From Marvania coccoides (lineage: Eukaryota; Chlorophyta; Trebouxiophyceae; Chlorellales; Chlorellaceae), in contig OY978104.1 of NCBI GenBank assembly GCA_963854735.1, forward strand, positions 868,001 to 932,000: a stretch of 64,000 nt of DNA. The letters are read 5' to 3'. The translations under genes were made by a program, and so were the position numbers. Below, piece after piece: positions 23,501-34,098 of the stretch. The notes under the pieces were generated by a model. The model ran no database searches and was not told where the DNA came from. It saw only the letters and a list, made by a program, of their open reading frames with translations. Every line of letters starts with the position of its first letter. Position 1 is the first letter of the stretch.

Positions 23501-24958
23501 AAGAAGGTGCGGCCCCCGCGGTGGTTGGGGGGCGGTTCTTTCGGGCGAGCGGCGACGGTGAGCACGGTAATGGGATGGGGGAGCAGGCCAGGAAGCGCGC
23601 CAAGCTGGAGGCCGAGGCGGTGCTGGAGGCCCAGATCGACCTGGCGTTGGCCCGGGCAAAGACCCCCTCGCTGCAGGTAGATTTTTTTAAGCATGTGCAT
23701 TTTTCAACCTTATTTATATTACCACATTGCTCGAGGCTATCAGAAAAAGAATTATTATCTCATTTCCCACGACAATATTTTATTTTCATTGATTTCATTT
23801 ATTGCCTACTCCCCTTTCTTGCAGGGCTGGCGGGTGACCGACTCCAACCAGCTGGCAGTCACCATCCACCTGGGTGACGTCACCTTCTCAGGCGTCCTCC
23901 CAGCCATCAACGTCCGCCAAGGCGGCGCCTCTTCCGCGCAACTGGAACGAAGGCCAGCAGCAACCAGCCGCGCCGCCGCCACCGCGGCTGCGGACCGCGC
24001 CAGCAGACTGGACACCCCCTCAGACCGTCGCGCCGCTCCTTCTTCCGCTCCAGCAGCCGCCGCCGCTGCAGCAGCAGCAGCCGTGTCGCTGCCTACCGCC
24101 GCGCCCCCTGCGGCCCGTGCTGGGCCTGCTTTGCCTTCGGCAGGAGAGGGCGTGACCCCGGTGGGGGGCACTTCTGCAAGAGGTGGAAAGCGCGATGTAA
24201 AACTTTCTTCCGAAGAGCGGCACATCATGGCGGCCAAGGAGTACGAGCGGCTGCTGGTGAGTGGACCGCCCGAGGACGCGACCTGCGCGATGTGCCACGG
24301 GCGGGGGCAGGAGGCAGTGCCCAGAGAGGCCAAGGACGCTAGCGGGAAAAGCGAGGTGGGGTTGGGGGGGCTGGTGCTCATCCGCAGCTCTGCCATCACG
24401 AACTGCTGGGTGCACGATCAGTGCGCTCGGTGGTCGCCTGAGGTCTACGACCCAACGTGAGTTTGAAGATTTTTTGGGGAAAAACTCACTAAAATAGAAT
24501 ACTCCCGTCGTAAATGCTGATGATTTTTATTTCCCCCCCCCCAAAATTATATTCCCAAACCCAGCAATTCTAAACGCCTATAATACATTTTGTTTTGCAG
24601 CGGCGAGGGCATCCTGGAGGGCGTCAAAGAGGCCGTCCGCCGCGGCCGCATGCTGCGCTGCAAGGTGTGCAACGAAAAGGGCGCCACCCTGGGATGCCTC
24701 AAGAAGACCTGCCGCGCGTCCTACCACCTCCCTTGCGCCCGCATCAGCGACTGCCTGCTCAGCGCAGAGCCCTACGCTGTGGCCTGCCCTCAGCACGTCG
24801 ACCAGCTTCCCAATGGCCTGAGCTCAAAGTTGGGATACACCAAGCGGCGGGCGCCCAAGGCGGTGGCGCCTGTGCCCATCAACCAGACGGAAGCTGACGA
24901 GAAGACCCGGGCGGAGGTGGACGTGCTGGGGCTGCTGGCAGCTGCCCGGATCAAGTAA
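20529..24958 (+). CDS. Chromatin-type protein: three copies of a ~90-residue domain, TDBD-like domain and extended PHD finger (6 exons, 1,206 residues)
   Basis: Exons 20529-20824, 21044-21484, 21669-22067, 22182-23676, 23825-24456, 24601-24958; phases close. Exon 1 is Pro-rich and ends DPQRDELQKQLAS. Exons 2, 3 and 4 each open with MD followed by TxEMSxKMPxxLRAA, then FKRRVL, GPLP and a P-LYxK motif. Exons 2 and 3 end with a QRxEhxKQL motif like that closing exon 1. After copy 3 comes a TDBD-like module (GGIFFPATQTLNCYCDMCRF, ELSPGEFERHCGM, LTLGQW) as in plant PHD co-regulators. Then follow long basic and low-complexity linkers, and a split extended PHD: CAMCHGRG, NCWVHDQCARWSPEVYDP, then CKVCNEKGATLGC, CRASYHLPCA and CPQH. 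Probably a nuclear histone reader. The triple domain has no name I know. Confidence 0.85.
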
Positions 24959-25470
24959 AAAAGGTGTACAAACAGAATGGACGGAACATCAGAAGAAATG
25001 AATAAAATTGAGCAAGACAACCAACAGTTCACCATTTCAGCAGCAACGTTACAGCTCCTATTCGATTTAATATTTCTCTGGAGTACTGTCTCCTTTTCTT
25101 ATAACTTGTTTTGCCTTTCTTTCTTTCTAACCTCCCCGACGCCTCTTCAGAACAAATTTTTTATTTTTTTTTGTTTGTACCGATGATTTGTTGCTTTGGC
25201 GCTGTGCTTCAGTTGGTTTCTCTCCCCCCCCCCTTCTGGGACCTTTATTAAGAGCGCAGACACTGCCCTTTGTAAATACTGTTTTACTAACTGCATATTT
25301 TTACTTGTTTACATTATTGAATACTTAATCTACGGTCCAGTCATCATTCATTTTTATCCTACCACCCAAAAGGCGCAGCAGCAGCATTTCAACGCATTGG
25401 CTGCAAAAAAACCAAAAAAATATTCCTCGATAAGAGCTACCGATTAAATTTCTTTCCTGCTGCGCCCGCG
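24959..25470. other. Spacer between convergent genes
   Basis: About 510 AT-rich bases with poly-T and poly-C runs and no supported gene. It should contain the 3' ends of the PHD gene (forward) and the ATP synthase epsilon gene (reverse). Confidence 0.6.
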
Positions 25471-25897
25471 TCACGATAACTTCCCTGAAACGCCGCCGGT
25501 GAGGTCAGTGATCACTGCAGATAATGGAAGAACCAATGGTTAATCGAGTGCTATTGGTGGGGCGGTGGCGGGCGATAAAGCTTTGCCGTCCCCCTCACCT
25601 TGCTTCTCGGGCTGTCCGTTCTTCCAGAGCGAGGACCGGAAGTAAACGATCTCCTGGGCCTTGGCCTTGCTGCGCATGGGCTCCTTGAGGGCTGCCCGCA
25701 CCATGTCCGCGCACAAATTGGCGTATTTCAGGTAGGTCATGCCAGCCACGCGCCAGTCTGCAAAGATGGAAGCCGGATCGGCGTTAAATTTGCGCGATCG
25801 GATCGAGTGGGGGAGCAGCGTGGCCGCCCAGCAAAGCTGCGATTATTATTACTAGCAGCCCAAACTCACAGGCTGAAGCTGCCGCGGAGGAAGACAT
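25471..25897 (-). CDS. ATP5F1E: Mitochondrial F1-ATPase subunit epsilon (3 exons, 76 residues)
   Basis: Small subunit of the central stalk of mitochondrial ATP synthase. Exon 1 25897-25870 encodes MSSSAAASA plus one base; exon 2 25757-25599 continues YWRVAGMTYLKYANLCADMV and VHF-like VYFRSSLWKNGQPEK. Both match the family pattern (WR-AGMTY--Y-N-CA--VR--LKEP). Exon 2 can be read through to a stop at 25540. However, a strong donor at 25598 and an acceptor before 25514 give exon 3 (25514-25471) and a length close to the usual 50-75 residues, so I prefer the spliced form. No separate presequence is expected for this subunit. Confidence 0.88.
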
Positions 25898-26224
25898 CCT
25901 GCTCGATGGCCGCTGTTTCGTAATTAAAAAGTATTCAAAGGCAATCCAGCCCGCTGTCGCTCCTAAAATGAAGCGAAATTAAGATTGCAAGACCCCTAAG
26001 GCCAACTCGTCTCTCCAGCTCCGGCCAAAGATTTAAAATCCTGTTAAATTTGTAAAGAGCTCCTGTGGGGCAGGGTGAACACCGATTATTGATGAGAATT
26101 CACGCGCGTTGGCTTCGGCGAGGTCGAGAGAGAGAAGACTGCGAGCCTCTCGACCAATATTTAAATTCTTATTTTCATTTCCAAACTCTTCTTTTTCACA
26201 CCCATTCCCCAGCAGCTCGCCAAG

Positions 26225-26856
26225 ATGGCGCGTCGTGGTAGAAGCTGTGAGTGTTTTTTTTTCCATGCCATTTTCTACCGCTCTGTCGTTGTTTCTCTCC
26301 TGCTCTGCCTCGTTTGTAACCCCGGTTCGCCTTCATCGCCACTTGTGTGCAGCCTCCCCTCGCCCTGCACCCCGTGCGGCGCCCCGCGCTCGTTCTCCCC
26401 CTCCGCCCGCGCCTCGCGCAGGTATTCTAACGCCTCTCTCCCATTTACTCACCACTTTTCCTCTATGTTTCAATCATGGCTTCTCTTTATCTTCTCGTTG
26501 ATTTAAATCACTCATCCACCGTTCTTTTTCTTCATTTGCGCGCAGCTGCCCCACCGCCTGCTCACCAGAGCTCAGGAGGCGGCATGATGGGCGGCCTAGG
26601 CGGCATGGTGGTCCAGGGAATGGCTCTCGGGACCGGGAGTGCAATGGCACACAGGGCTGTTGATGCTGTGATGGGATCGCGCCACCCAGCCCCTGCTGAT
26701 GCCGTGCAAGCGGCGCAGACGATTGAGGCGGAGCAGCTGCCGTGCAACCAGCAGGCCAAGGCGTTCTCCGACTGCATGGCCCTGTCTAACGGCGAGATGG
26801 AGGCGTGCCAGGTGTTCTTCTCAAGGATGCAGGAGTGCCGGATGGCGCTTCAGTAA
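26225..26856 (+). CDS. CHCHD2/CHCHD10 (MIX17) family twin CX9C protein (3 exons, 133 residues)
   Basis: Mitochondrial intermembrane-space protein family linked to respiratory-chain and cristae maintenance. Exons 26225-26246, 26353-26421, 26546-26856. The start MARRGRSSSPRPAPRAAPRA is the basic, Pro/Ala/Ser-rich leader usual in CHCHD2/10. A glycine-rich hydrophobic central segment (GGGMMGGLGGMVVQGMALGT) follows, then HRAVDAVMG. The C-terminal CHCH domain has two exact CX9C motifs: C-NQQAKAFSD-C and C-QVFFSRMQE-C. In the family these form two disulfides through the Mia40 pathway. Length and order fit the family closely. Confidence 0.93.
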
Positions 26857-27267
26857 ACTGATCAACACGGAAAAACCGGATGGCTGGGCGACCAAGAGTT
26901 ATGATATGCGCCTTACAGAATGACAGGGTGTTTGCTGCGCCTTTCTGTTTCTTTGCTTCTACACCTTTTGCTCAAAAGCGGCGGAGAAACATATTTCTTT
27001 TTGGAGAGCCCCCTCTCAGCGCACACAATCTTGGTTGCCCTTATTTTTTGATAGTGCTACGAATGATCTCGCTTCTTTGATGTAAGCCTCTCTTTGAATT
27101 GACAAAAGAGAAGTTCTTTCATAGGCCGCCGACAAGGAAGAGAATTGTTGTTTGCTGATTATAGTATATTTTTAGTTATTTTTTAATATCTCGAAGCAGC
27201 TTATTGACTGGATCGCTTTTACTCACTCGATAAAAGCTCGCAAATAACCAGAAAAAAAATCGCAAGC
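26857..27267. other. Spacer between CHCHD2-like gene and LSM5
   Basis: About 410 bp with no gene. TGTAAG near 27078 is a possible algal-type 3'-end signal for the upstream gene (inference). The end carries the LSM5 promoter or 5' UTR. If the LSM5 start were supplied by an upstream exon, that exon would lie here. Confidence 0.45.
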
Positions 27268-27708
27268 ATGATCGCACCAAAGGGAAAAGGGACGTACCAG
27301 GGAAACCCCAGCCACCTGCTGCCATCAGAGTTGATAGATCGTTGCGTCGGCAGCAAGATTTGGGTGCTGATGCGCGGAGACAAGGAAATCGTCGGGACAT
27401 TGAGGTAGATCTGCATTTAACATTTGAGCTTCTGCGCCTCCAGCAGCGATTAACGCGCAAAATATGCTGCAGAGGGTTTGATGTGTACGTCAACATGGTG
27501 CTGGAGGACGTCACCGAGTACCACATCACGCCAGAGGGCAAAACGGTGAGGCGCCGCACCGTTCCGCCACTGCAGTCTTGTTTTTTTAGCCCTGTGCTGA
27601 CGTTCGCTTACTCTCGTGCTTGAGCAGGAGACCCACCTTGACCAGATTCTGTTGAATGGCAACAATATTGCGGTGCTGGTGCCTGGAGGGCGGCCAGAGG
27701 ACAACTGA
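27268..27708 (+). CDS. LSM5: U6 snRNA-associated Sm-like protein LSM5 (3 exons, 96 residues)
   Basis: Subunit of the LSM2-8 ring that binds the U6 snRNA 3' end in the nucleus and of the cytoplasmic LSM1-7 decay ring. Exons 27268-27404, 27473-27545, 27628-27708. Sm motif 1 reads [27 protein letters not shown] and [15 protein letters not shown]. Sm motif 2 reads [18 protein letters not shown]. The order and the ILLNGNNI signature are specific to LSM5. The start ATG at 27268 gives [15 protein letters not shown]; the AG just before GGNPS could also be an acceptor with the real start further upstream. The stop is followed at once by a hexanucleotide array. Confidence 0.93.
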
Positions 27709-27799
27709 TAGGAATAGGAATAGGAATAGGAATAGGAATAGGAATAGGAATAGGAATAGGAATAGGAATAGGAATAGGAATAGGAATAGGAATAGGAAT
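27709..27799. repeat. (TAGGAA)15 array beginning at the base after the LSM5 stop codon
   Basis: About 15 perfect TAGGAA units over 91 bp, starting immediately after TGA (27706-27708). It must lie in the LSM5 3' UTR or just downstream. It is not the plant (TTTAGGG) or Chlamydomonas (TTTTAGGG) telomere repeat. Confidence 0.97.
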
Positions 27800-27981
27800 T
27801 CTGGATTTGACGCTGCTGCAGTTGTTTCGCTCATGCATGCAGTTTGAGCGAGCGAGAGACAGTTTGTAGGGTAGAATATATTTCCTTTGACGCGTATACG
27901 CTTACAATGACAAAGTATTAGGTTTTTAGTGTATGAAGTAGTCTGGTAATAAACTATAAATAGACGGTTCGAGTGTACCAT

Positions 27982-29378
27982 TCACTCTGTGGCTCCAAAG
28001 TACTCCAGCCCCTGAAATTTTAAAACCTCGTTGCCCCACGATGTCCATCCGCGGTGGCACTCCCTCGCAAACATCTGCAACCCATCCGAAACACGTTTTT
28101 CAGCACCCAACAACATTGACCGGGGGGGATGGGGGGAATGAAGTAGTAAAAGAAATGTATGTCTCGCGCTCTCACCTCCAAGCAGCTGGCCCCAGGCGGC
28201 AAAAAATCCTTCAGCAGCGCGCCCAGGTGCGGTTTCCTCGAGTGAACGGTAGGCATTGCCGCAATAACCAGTCCATCAGTCGGCATCCGCCACCCCTTCA
28301 AATCCTCGTTGCAATCGCCTTCCCCGCCTGAAGACAGACCTTCAAATTTCTCTCTGTCCCAGGGCGCTGCCACCCCTGCCGCGTTGCACAGCAGCAGCGA
28401 TTCGTAGGGCCTCCTATGGTCTGAATCTAAAGGGGTTACTGGCACCGCTCCACCGTCGCTGACTTTTAGCCAATGCCAGGTCGCCACCGGCTGCAAGCCC
28501 CACGCTGGCAGCAGCTCCGTGTCCACAAACCGCCTCAGCTTCTCCCGGTTTGTCACCCAGAGGCACACTAGAACCCCATTGGCTGCCGCTAATTTTTTTA
28601 TTGGAAGATTGAGGAGCGAGTAGTTCGGCAAGGTGGGGTAGGCGGAGCCAGCTGCGCGCTTCACGCTGGCGTTCTCCCAGGGCGGGTCGACCACGATGCA
28701 GTGGAAACGGAAGCGCAGCGAGGACTCGCGTTGCATGAGCGCATGGAGCGCATGGGCGTCTGACATTAAAAAAGTGGAGTGACCGGGGCTGACGACGGGG
28801 TGGCCGAACGCCAAGCCGCGCCTTTCGATGTCCCGATCGTTGGAAATCACGTGATTGAATAGATCGACATCGCTTTCTTCCTCGTTTTCGTCTTCAGTGG
28901 TGTTTTCTTCGAAGTCCGCCCAGCTGAACTTGGGTTTGACCACGCGGGCGAGACTAGACAGTGAAACGTAGTCTGGCGCTGCGGGAGCGTTGGGTGAGGC
29001 TGCTGCAGTGGCAGTGGTGTCGTCGGTGGCGGTAACAGTGGAAATGGCAGGCGGAGTCACGCCCAAAGCTTCACACAGCGAGTTTGTACCCTTGGTGGCC
29101 ATCCAGCTGTGTAAGGATGGTAGCGCTTCGCCGAGCGCTTGTTCGATGGGCGAGTGTCGTGAGATTGCATCTGAATTCGAGTCTGGGAGAATGTTGCTGC
29201 GCTTTCGTCGCTTTCTGGGGCGGTCATTCACTGGATCAGATTCGTCGTCGTCTTGCCGCCTCACTTGGTAGGGCACTAGGGGTCCAGGTAGGGGGAGAGG
29301 CTGGATGTGATCGTAATTTGAAGCTACTGCGCTGTTGAGATCCAGAGCCACCAGTCTGCCAAGCTCTATGACTTCCAT
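27982..29378 (-). CDS. METTL4: METTL4-type N6-adenine methyltransferase (2 exons, 431 residues)
   Basis: MT-A70 family enzyme that uses S-adenosylmethionine. Human METTL4 methylates internal m6Am in U2 snRNA, and DNA 6mA activity has been reported. Exon 1 29378-28176, exon 2 28074-27982. The catalytic motif is VVDPPWENASVKR near residue 236. It is preceded by a disordered acidic N-terminus with a basic RPRKRRKR patch, a likely nuclear signal. Downstream are LVCLWVTNREKL, TWHWLKVS, the MT-A70 core RRPYESLLLC, then HSRKPHLGALLKDFLP and, across the intron, CLEVMFARECHRGWTSWGNEVLKFQ-like ending. The DPPW tetrad is intact, so activity is expected. It is convergent with LSM5 and only 70 bp upstream of the CWC25 stop. 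Confidence 0.94.
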
Positions 29379-29448
29379 GAATGTGGATTACAATATTGTT
29401 TTTATACTTAATTTATTTTGATAGAATTTCAACAAACTTTTTGGGTGC

Positions 29449-31373
29449 TTATTTTCGGAACGCTGAGCCACCATCTCCTCGCTGCTGGAACGCCTTCCTG
29501 CGGCCCACAGCATCAGCCACCGAGACAGCGCCGCCGTTGCCGCCCCCTCCCATCGCGTCCTTTAGGAATTGCGCGGCATCGTGCTGCCCTCCCCGATGCG
29601 CCGCCTCTGCACAAAAAATGGGACGAGGGAAAAACATTTAGAAATACAGCAAACCCACACTATAAAGACATCCTCATAATTTCACACAAAGTATGCCAGA
29701 AAAAAATCTCAATTCGCAGTCTCCTGTTAATGCCGAAAAAACTACATAAATAAAAAAACTCTCACCTTCTCTCGCTTCCTTCTCTTCGTGGTCTTTAATG
29801 CGCGCGTGCCGCTGCTCATCGTGCTCCTCTGCCGCCGCCGTCATCTCCGCCAGCCGCCTCTGCCGCTCTTCTTCGCTCATCCTTCCTGGGCGGTGGCCCT
29901 GATGAGAAGAGCCTCTCCCTCCCCGACGCTCCCGCCTGGCAGCTTCTTCCGCCCTTTCCTCCTCCTCCCGCCGCCGCGTGGCTTCCTCGATGCGCCGCCG
30001 GGTGGCTTCCGCCACGTCGGACCGGTCAGCTTGGCGCACAGCGTTGGGAGCGTGGCGCCCATACGTAATGCCGTATTGCCCGCCAGCGCCCTGCGCCGAG
30101 GCACCGTCCACGTGCGGAGGAGGGGCCGCGCTGCGGTTGCTGTCTTCCCGCCGGCGAGGTGGGTCCTCAGCTTCCGCCCTGCTGCGATAACCTCCGCCAG
30201 CAGGGGCAGCGACAGGGCTGCGGCTGCGGTAGCGATAGTGGCTGCCGCGAGGGGGGGAGCGGCTGCGAGACGCGTCCCTCCGCCTGCTGCTGCGGTGCCT
30301 GCTGCGCTCCCAGTCGTCGTTTCCCCTCTCCATCAGCTCCCGACCACCCCCCCTCCGCTGCCGCTGCTGCTGCTCCCTAGCGTAGCCGCCGCCATCTCGC
30401 TCCATGTACGCCTCCCTCTCAGGGCTCCGGCTGCGTTCCCCCCTGCCGCCGCGCCGCGGCTCAGGAGAGGAGCTCAGCGATCGGCGGTGCCGCTTGCTGT
30501 GGTCACCCCGCTCCTCCCGCCTTCCTTTCTTATCTTTCTTCCGCTTCTTCTCTTTCTTGTCCTTGTGGTGGTTCCGCCGCTCCCGCTCCTCGCCGTCCCC
30601 CCCCTTCAGCTGCTTCACTTGGGCTTTAATTGCCTGCATTTGCACTGGATTGTTCAGCACGTTCCGCCTAGCTGCCACCTCCTGCTGCTTGATGGCAAAC
30701 AGGGGGTCAGCGTGCAGCCGCTGCCACATCTCATTGGCGGACGCAGGCGTGTCTTCGGAGTAGAAAGAAGGCAGCGCAGAGACGGCGGCAGCCTGGCCTT
30801 CGTCAGGAGCGGCGGCGGCAGGCGCAGGCGGCGCAATGGCGGCTTCTGCGGCGGCGTGGCGCTGGTCTGCCTCCTGCTTGGCCCCCACCCCGCCTTGGTA
30901 CATCCAGTCCAGCCGGTCTGAGCGCCTGCAGATATGATAAAAGACCCGAAGAAAAACGTCAGTAAAATTGTTTATAACCAAAAGCTAGATATAAAACAAA
31001 CAGCCGTTGTTTTTTTATTCAAGTTAAAGAAAATGTATGCATATCAGAAATTATGAACTTACGACTTCACCCCAGCTGCCTCTGCCACTGCCATGAGCTC
31101 CTCCTTAGCTCGCTCCTCAATGATTTGCTTCTGCAGGTCTTTGAGCTTCTGCTCCTCCTTGGCGGCGGCCTGCTCGCGCTTCCACACCTCCTCCATGTTC
31201 TGGACGCGCCCGGGATGCCATGTCTGCAAATGAAGAAGGGGAACAAAGTTGTGAGCGGGAGAAAAAAGGAAAATAAATTTAAGTTTTGGTTGGAAAAATT
31301 CTCCGCCGGGTATACTCGCTATATCACAGCGTACCTTCTTGTTGAGGAAGGCCAGCGGCCCTCCCTTGCCCAT
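29449..31373 (-). CDS. CWC25: Pre-mRNA splicing factor CWC25 homolog (4 exons, 505 residues)
   Basis: CWC25 joins the spliceosome after Prp2 and supports the first transesterification step. Exons 31373-31335, 31223-31063, 30925-29766, 29606-29449; phases close. The conserved N-terminal CIR_N region reads MGKGGPLAFLNKKTWHPGR, VWKREQAAAKEEQKL and LDWMYQGG, as in the family. The middle is a long basic RS/RE-type domain (SRSRSPPRG, RRKDKKGRR-like stretches) and the end is a helical Arg/Glu region followed by DAAQFLKDAMGG and SAFRK. The RS-rich part is longer than in yeast. It lies next to METTL4 and LSM5. Confidence 0.92.
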
Positions 31374-31740
31374 TTTGGTTAAGATTAATCACGAAAGTTC
31401 GGATTAGGGTGATATTTTTACCGGACAAGGACTATATGAGAACGGAAACTGACGTCGTTAGCGCCTCAAATTTTAAAATTATATAATATGCAGCGAGCCG
31501 TGAGCTGTGCTCGTTTTTTCAAGCCAAACTTTGAAAAAGAAAGTGCAAATGTTTTGCCTCGTGTTATTATCACGCTCGTGCAAAAGTAATAGCAGGCATT
31601 ACAATTTGCAATAGTCGTTACTGATCAAACAATTTCAGCTGTCGTGGGAGGGGTTTTCTACTTCCCTAAAATTTCTCATTTTCGGAGCGACACCGACGCG
31701 CTTTCTCTGCGCAACGTTTTTAATCAATTCGAGTGCCGCC
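31374..31740. promoter_or_regulatory. Divergent promoter region between CWC25 and the membrane-protein gene
   Basis: A 367-bp spacer separates two start codons on opposite strands. It is AT-rich, with TTTTAAAATTATATAATATG around 31475, and no ORF has support. A shared bidirectional promoter is inferred from the head-to-head arrangement. Confidence 0.5.
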
Positions 31741-33140
31741 ATGCGGCGAACACGATTGCTGGCAGTCGCGCTGCTGGCGCTGGCCACTGTGCACGCGCAG
31801 GATGCAGACCTTCCAGATGTACGTGTTTTATCATTTTTTTTCCAGGCACACACCACGCCCGACACCTGTTCACTCTCCCGCACCCACCCGTCTTATTTTT
31901 GACGCTCTAAAATGGTCCGGTGCGAGGCGCTACCACTCGCTCACATAAATGTCGCCCAAATTTTGCAGGCTGCCGGGTCTTTTGGTGGCGCAATGCTGCT
32001 GATCTCTTCCGATGCCCAGCCCCAGGGCGCCACCATTCGCATCATTCACCGCACGGTTGGTCCCGCCTCCGTCTTGGGCCGTCGCTTTGGTCCTTTCGAC
32101 GGAGAGCCTCGCCCGATCTCTTTCCCGGTCCCTGTGCTTCTGAAATCCCTCATTGAAGACGATTTCGCGGACATGGCGGACCTCAACGCCCGTGTTTCCG
32201 CCGCGATGGCCATTCACTGCCCCCGCATGCGTCAGCTGGCGCTGCAGTCGATCCTCATGGGCAGCGGTGGCGGTTTCGCCCCTCGGCAGACCCTCCCCGC
32301 GGACTTTGACGCCAGCGTCTCTAGCAGTGACGTTGAGCCAGGTCCGGCGCGGCTCCTCCCCACCTGGCCGGCTCGCCCCATGATGCCTGGCAGTGTTAAC
32401 CGAGGCCTTGGCGGACGGGAGGCTGTCCGCCCTCGGGAGGTCGTTTATTCCCGCGATAATATGATGGCGCGTCACCACCCGTACCCGCCGCGCCGCTCTA
32501 CGCGTGGGCCGCCGTTTGACGTCCTGCCGCTGCTAGGGGGGCCCCACCGCCCCCAGCTCCTGACGATGATGCGGCAAAAGGGCTGGACGGGCAAAGATGC
32601 GCTCATCGACGAGGATGAGGTCAGACAGCACCTCATTTCCCCTTTATTTGCGATCGATTACATCAATTGACCAAAAATGGCCCCCCAAAAGGGTTGAAAA
32701 CTCATCTTCTTTTTCTAAACCCATTTTTTTCATCCATGCTTTGTGCGCAGACAATGAACGACGTGCTCCGCATGATAGAGAGCGACGACATGGTGTTTGC
32801 AGACCTGGAGGACGGCTACCTCGACACCGACGATGACTCTGCCTTCAACTGGCGCCTGTGGCACGCCGATGGCTCCCTCAACTGGGGGCTGGTGCTCTTC
32901 GCCGCGCTGTCCGCCGCCTGCGCGTGCGTGTGGAGCGCACTCATCATGCAGTGCCTCAACTTCGGCCGCCAGGATGACGACTTCTATTATTCCGATGATT
33001 ACTCCTCTGATGGCGATGACCTGGATGACCTCAAAATGGCGCTGAAGCAGGGCGTGGTGGTGGCTGCTGAGTACGTGCCCGTGAAGGAGGGCTACGAAGG
33101 CACTGGGCAGTTTGTCGTGCTGCGCACCGAGGAGAAGTGA
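31741..33140 (+). CDS. Type I membrane protein of unknown function (3 exons, 372 residues)
   Basis: Exons 31741-31818, 31969-32619, 32751-33140, all phase 0. A classic signal peptide (MRRTRLLAVALLALATVHAQ) occupies exon 1, with cleavage likely after HAQ. The luminal or extracellular part (~230 residues) has Arg/Pro-rich stretches and no pairs of cysteines. A single transmembrane helix lies near residue 290 (WGLVLFAALSAACACVWSAL). The cytoplasmic tail is very acidic and Tyr/Asp-rich (DDDFYYSDDYSSDGDDLDD) and ends in VAAEYVPVKEGYEGTG. The tail looks like a sorting or kinase-target tail. I recognise no domain. Confidence 0.8.
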
Positions 33141-34098
33141 ACAAGTGCAGCCGGGAGAAAGAGAGAACTCTCTTTCGGCTCTCTCCGTCTCCTTTCTTTC
33201 TCTCTTTGACAAGATGGGATGTGTGGGGAAAGTTCCCCTTGACGCTTCTCTCATTTTTCCTTCTCTTCTCGTTCTGCCGTCCTCTCTTTGATCATGTCGA
33301 TTTCCTACCTACCTATCTATTATAAGTACGACTTTTTTACTCTAATGCTTTTAGTTCCTTTCTTTTCCCCTTCAATTTCAAGGCGATCTACCAGCCAACG
33401 TTTTGTGTTGGTTGGCTCAGCCCAACTTTTTCTCTTTCCCCCTTTTTTGATTGTGATAGACTCATTGCACCGCTAACGGTGTCTGGAAAGACAAAAGCGC
33501 TGTTGCAGGAAAAAACATTGCAATTATCTTCTTCTGTGACTTGAAAAATTGTCTTTCATTGTTGTTTTCCTCCTCTTTCTCGCCGTTGCTAAAAAACGAA
33601 GATAGCTCAATTTCCCACTTTTTCCTCTTCTCCTGTTACACTCAATACACTCGCGCAAGCATCAATTTGTATTTCCTGCTCTCTCTCGTTAGAGAGAGCC
33701 AGGGCCCGAAAAAATAAATATTAAAATACGAGACATTTGATTATTAAAAATATGGTGGAATGCCTTGTCATTTTGCTGACTCCGTACTACCAATAGATAT
33801 GTAACATAAAATTAAGGCAATTGAGGATGTGGAGAAAGAGCAGGAGCAAGGAACGGCGAGCGCTTTTGAGCGGAGGTCGAATTTTCTTTATCGGAAAAGT
33901 TATGCTGGGATGTCGCGTGTTTTCTGTAGTTTGGAGCATCCTCTCCACTATAGAAGATTTCACAGAATAAATGCGCGCATAAAGCCAAAAAGCAGCATGC
34001 ATGGAGCTAATGAGCTCGCTTTCTACTTTTTTTTTTAATATACTTTTCTTGAACAGGGAACAACGGCAACGGCAATTTCATTTTTCTTTCACTACCGT
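33141..34098. other. Spacer without a gene
   Basis: About 960 bp, AT-rich with many pyrimidine runs. It includes a short inverted repeat CTCTCTC-GTT-AGAGAGAG near 33682 and another around 33390-33420 (CCAGCCAAC paired with GTTGGTTGG). These are likely in the upstream 3' UTR. No coding region is supported. Confidence 0.55.

Noticed and set aside
22583..23659. 358-residue reverse ORF opposite the PHD gene
   Set aside because: Pro/Arg/Ser-rich antisense shadow with no start or splice support.
27709..27799. TAGGAA array as an interstitial telomere
   Set aside because: The unit does not match plant (TTTAGGG) or Chlamydomonas-type (TTTTAGGG) telomere repeats.
27586..27981. Reverse ORFs with (FLFL) and (IPIP) repeats
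   Set aside because: Translation of the TAGGAA array; no coding features.
29788..30921. 377-residue forward ORF opposite CWC25
   Set aside because: Shadow of the RS-rich CWC25 exon; the reverse-strand protein matches a known family.
32323..32346. DVEPGP near residue 143 of the type I membrane protein, resembling a ribosome-skipping 2A motif
   Set aside because: The 2A consensus is D-V/I-E-x-N-P-G-P; the Asn and one residue are missing, and the protein reads as one unit with a signal peptide upstream and a transmembrane helix downstream.
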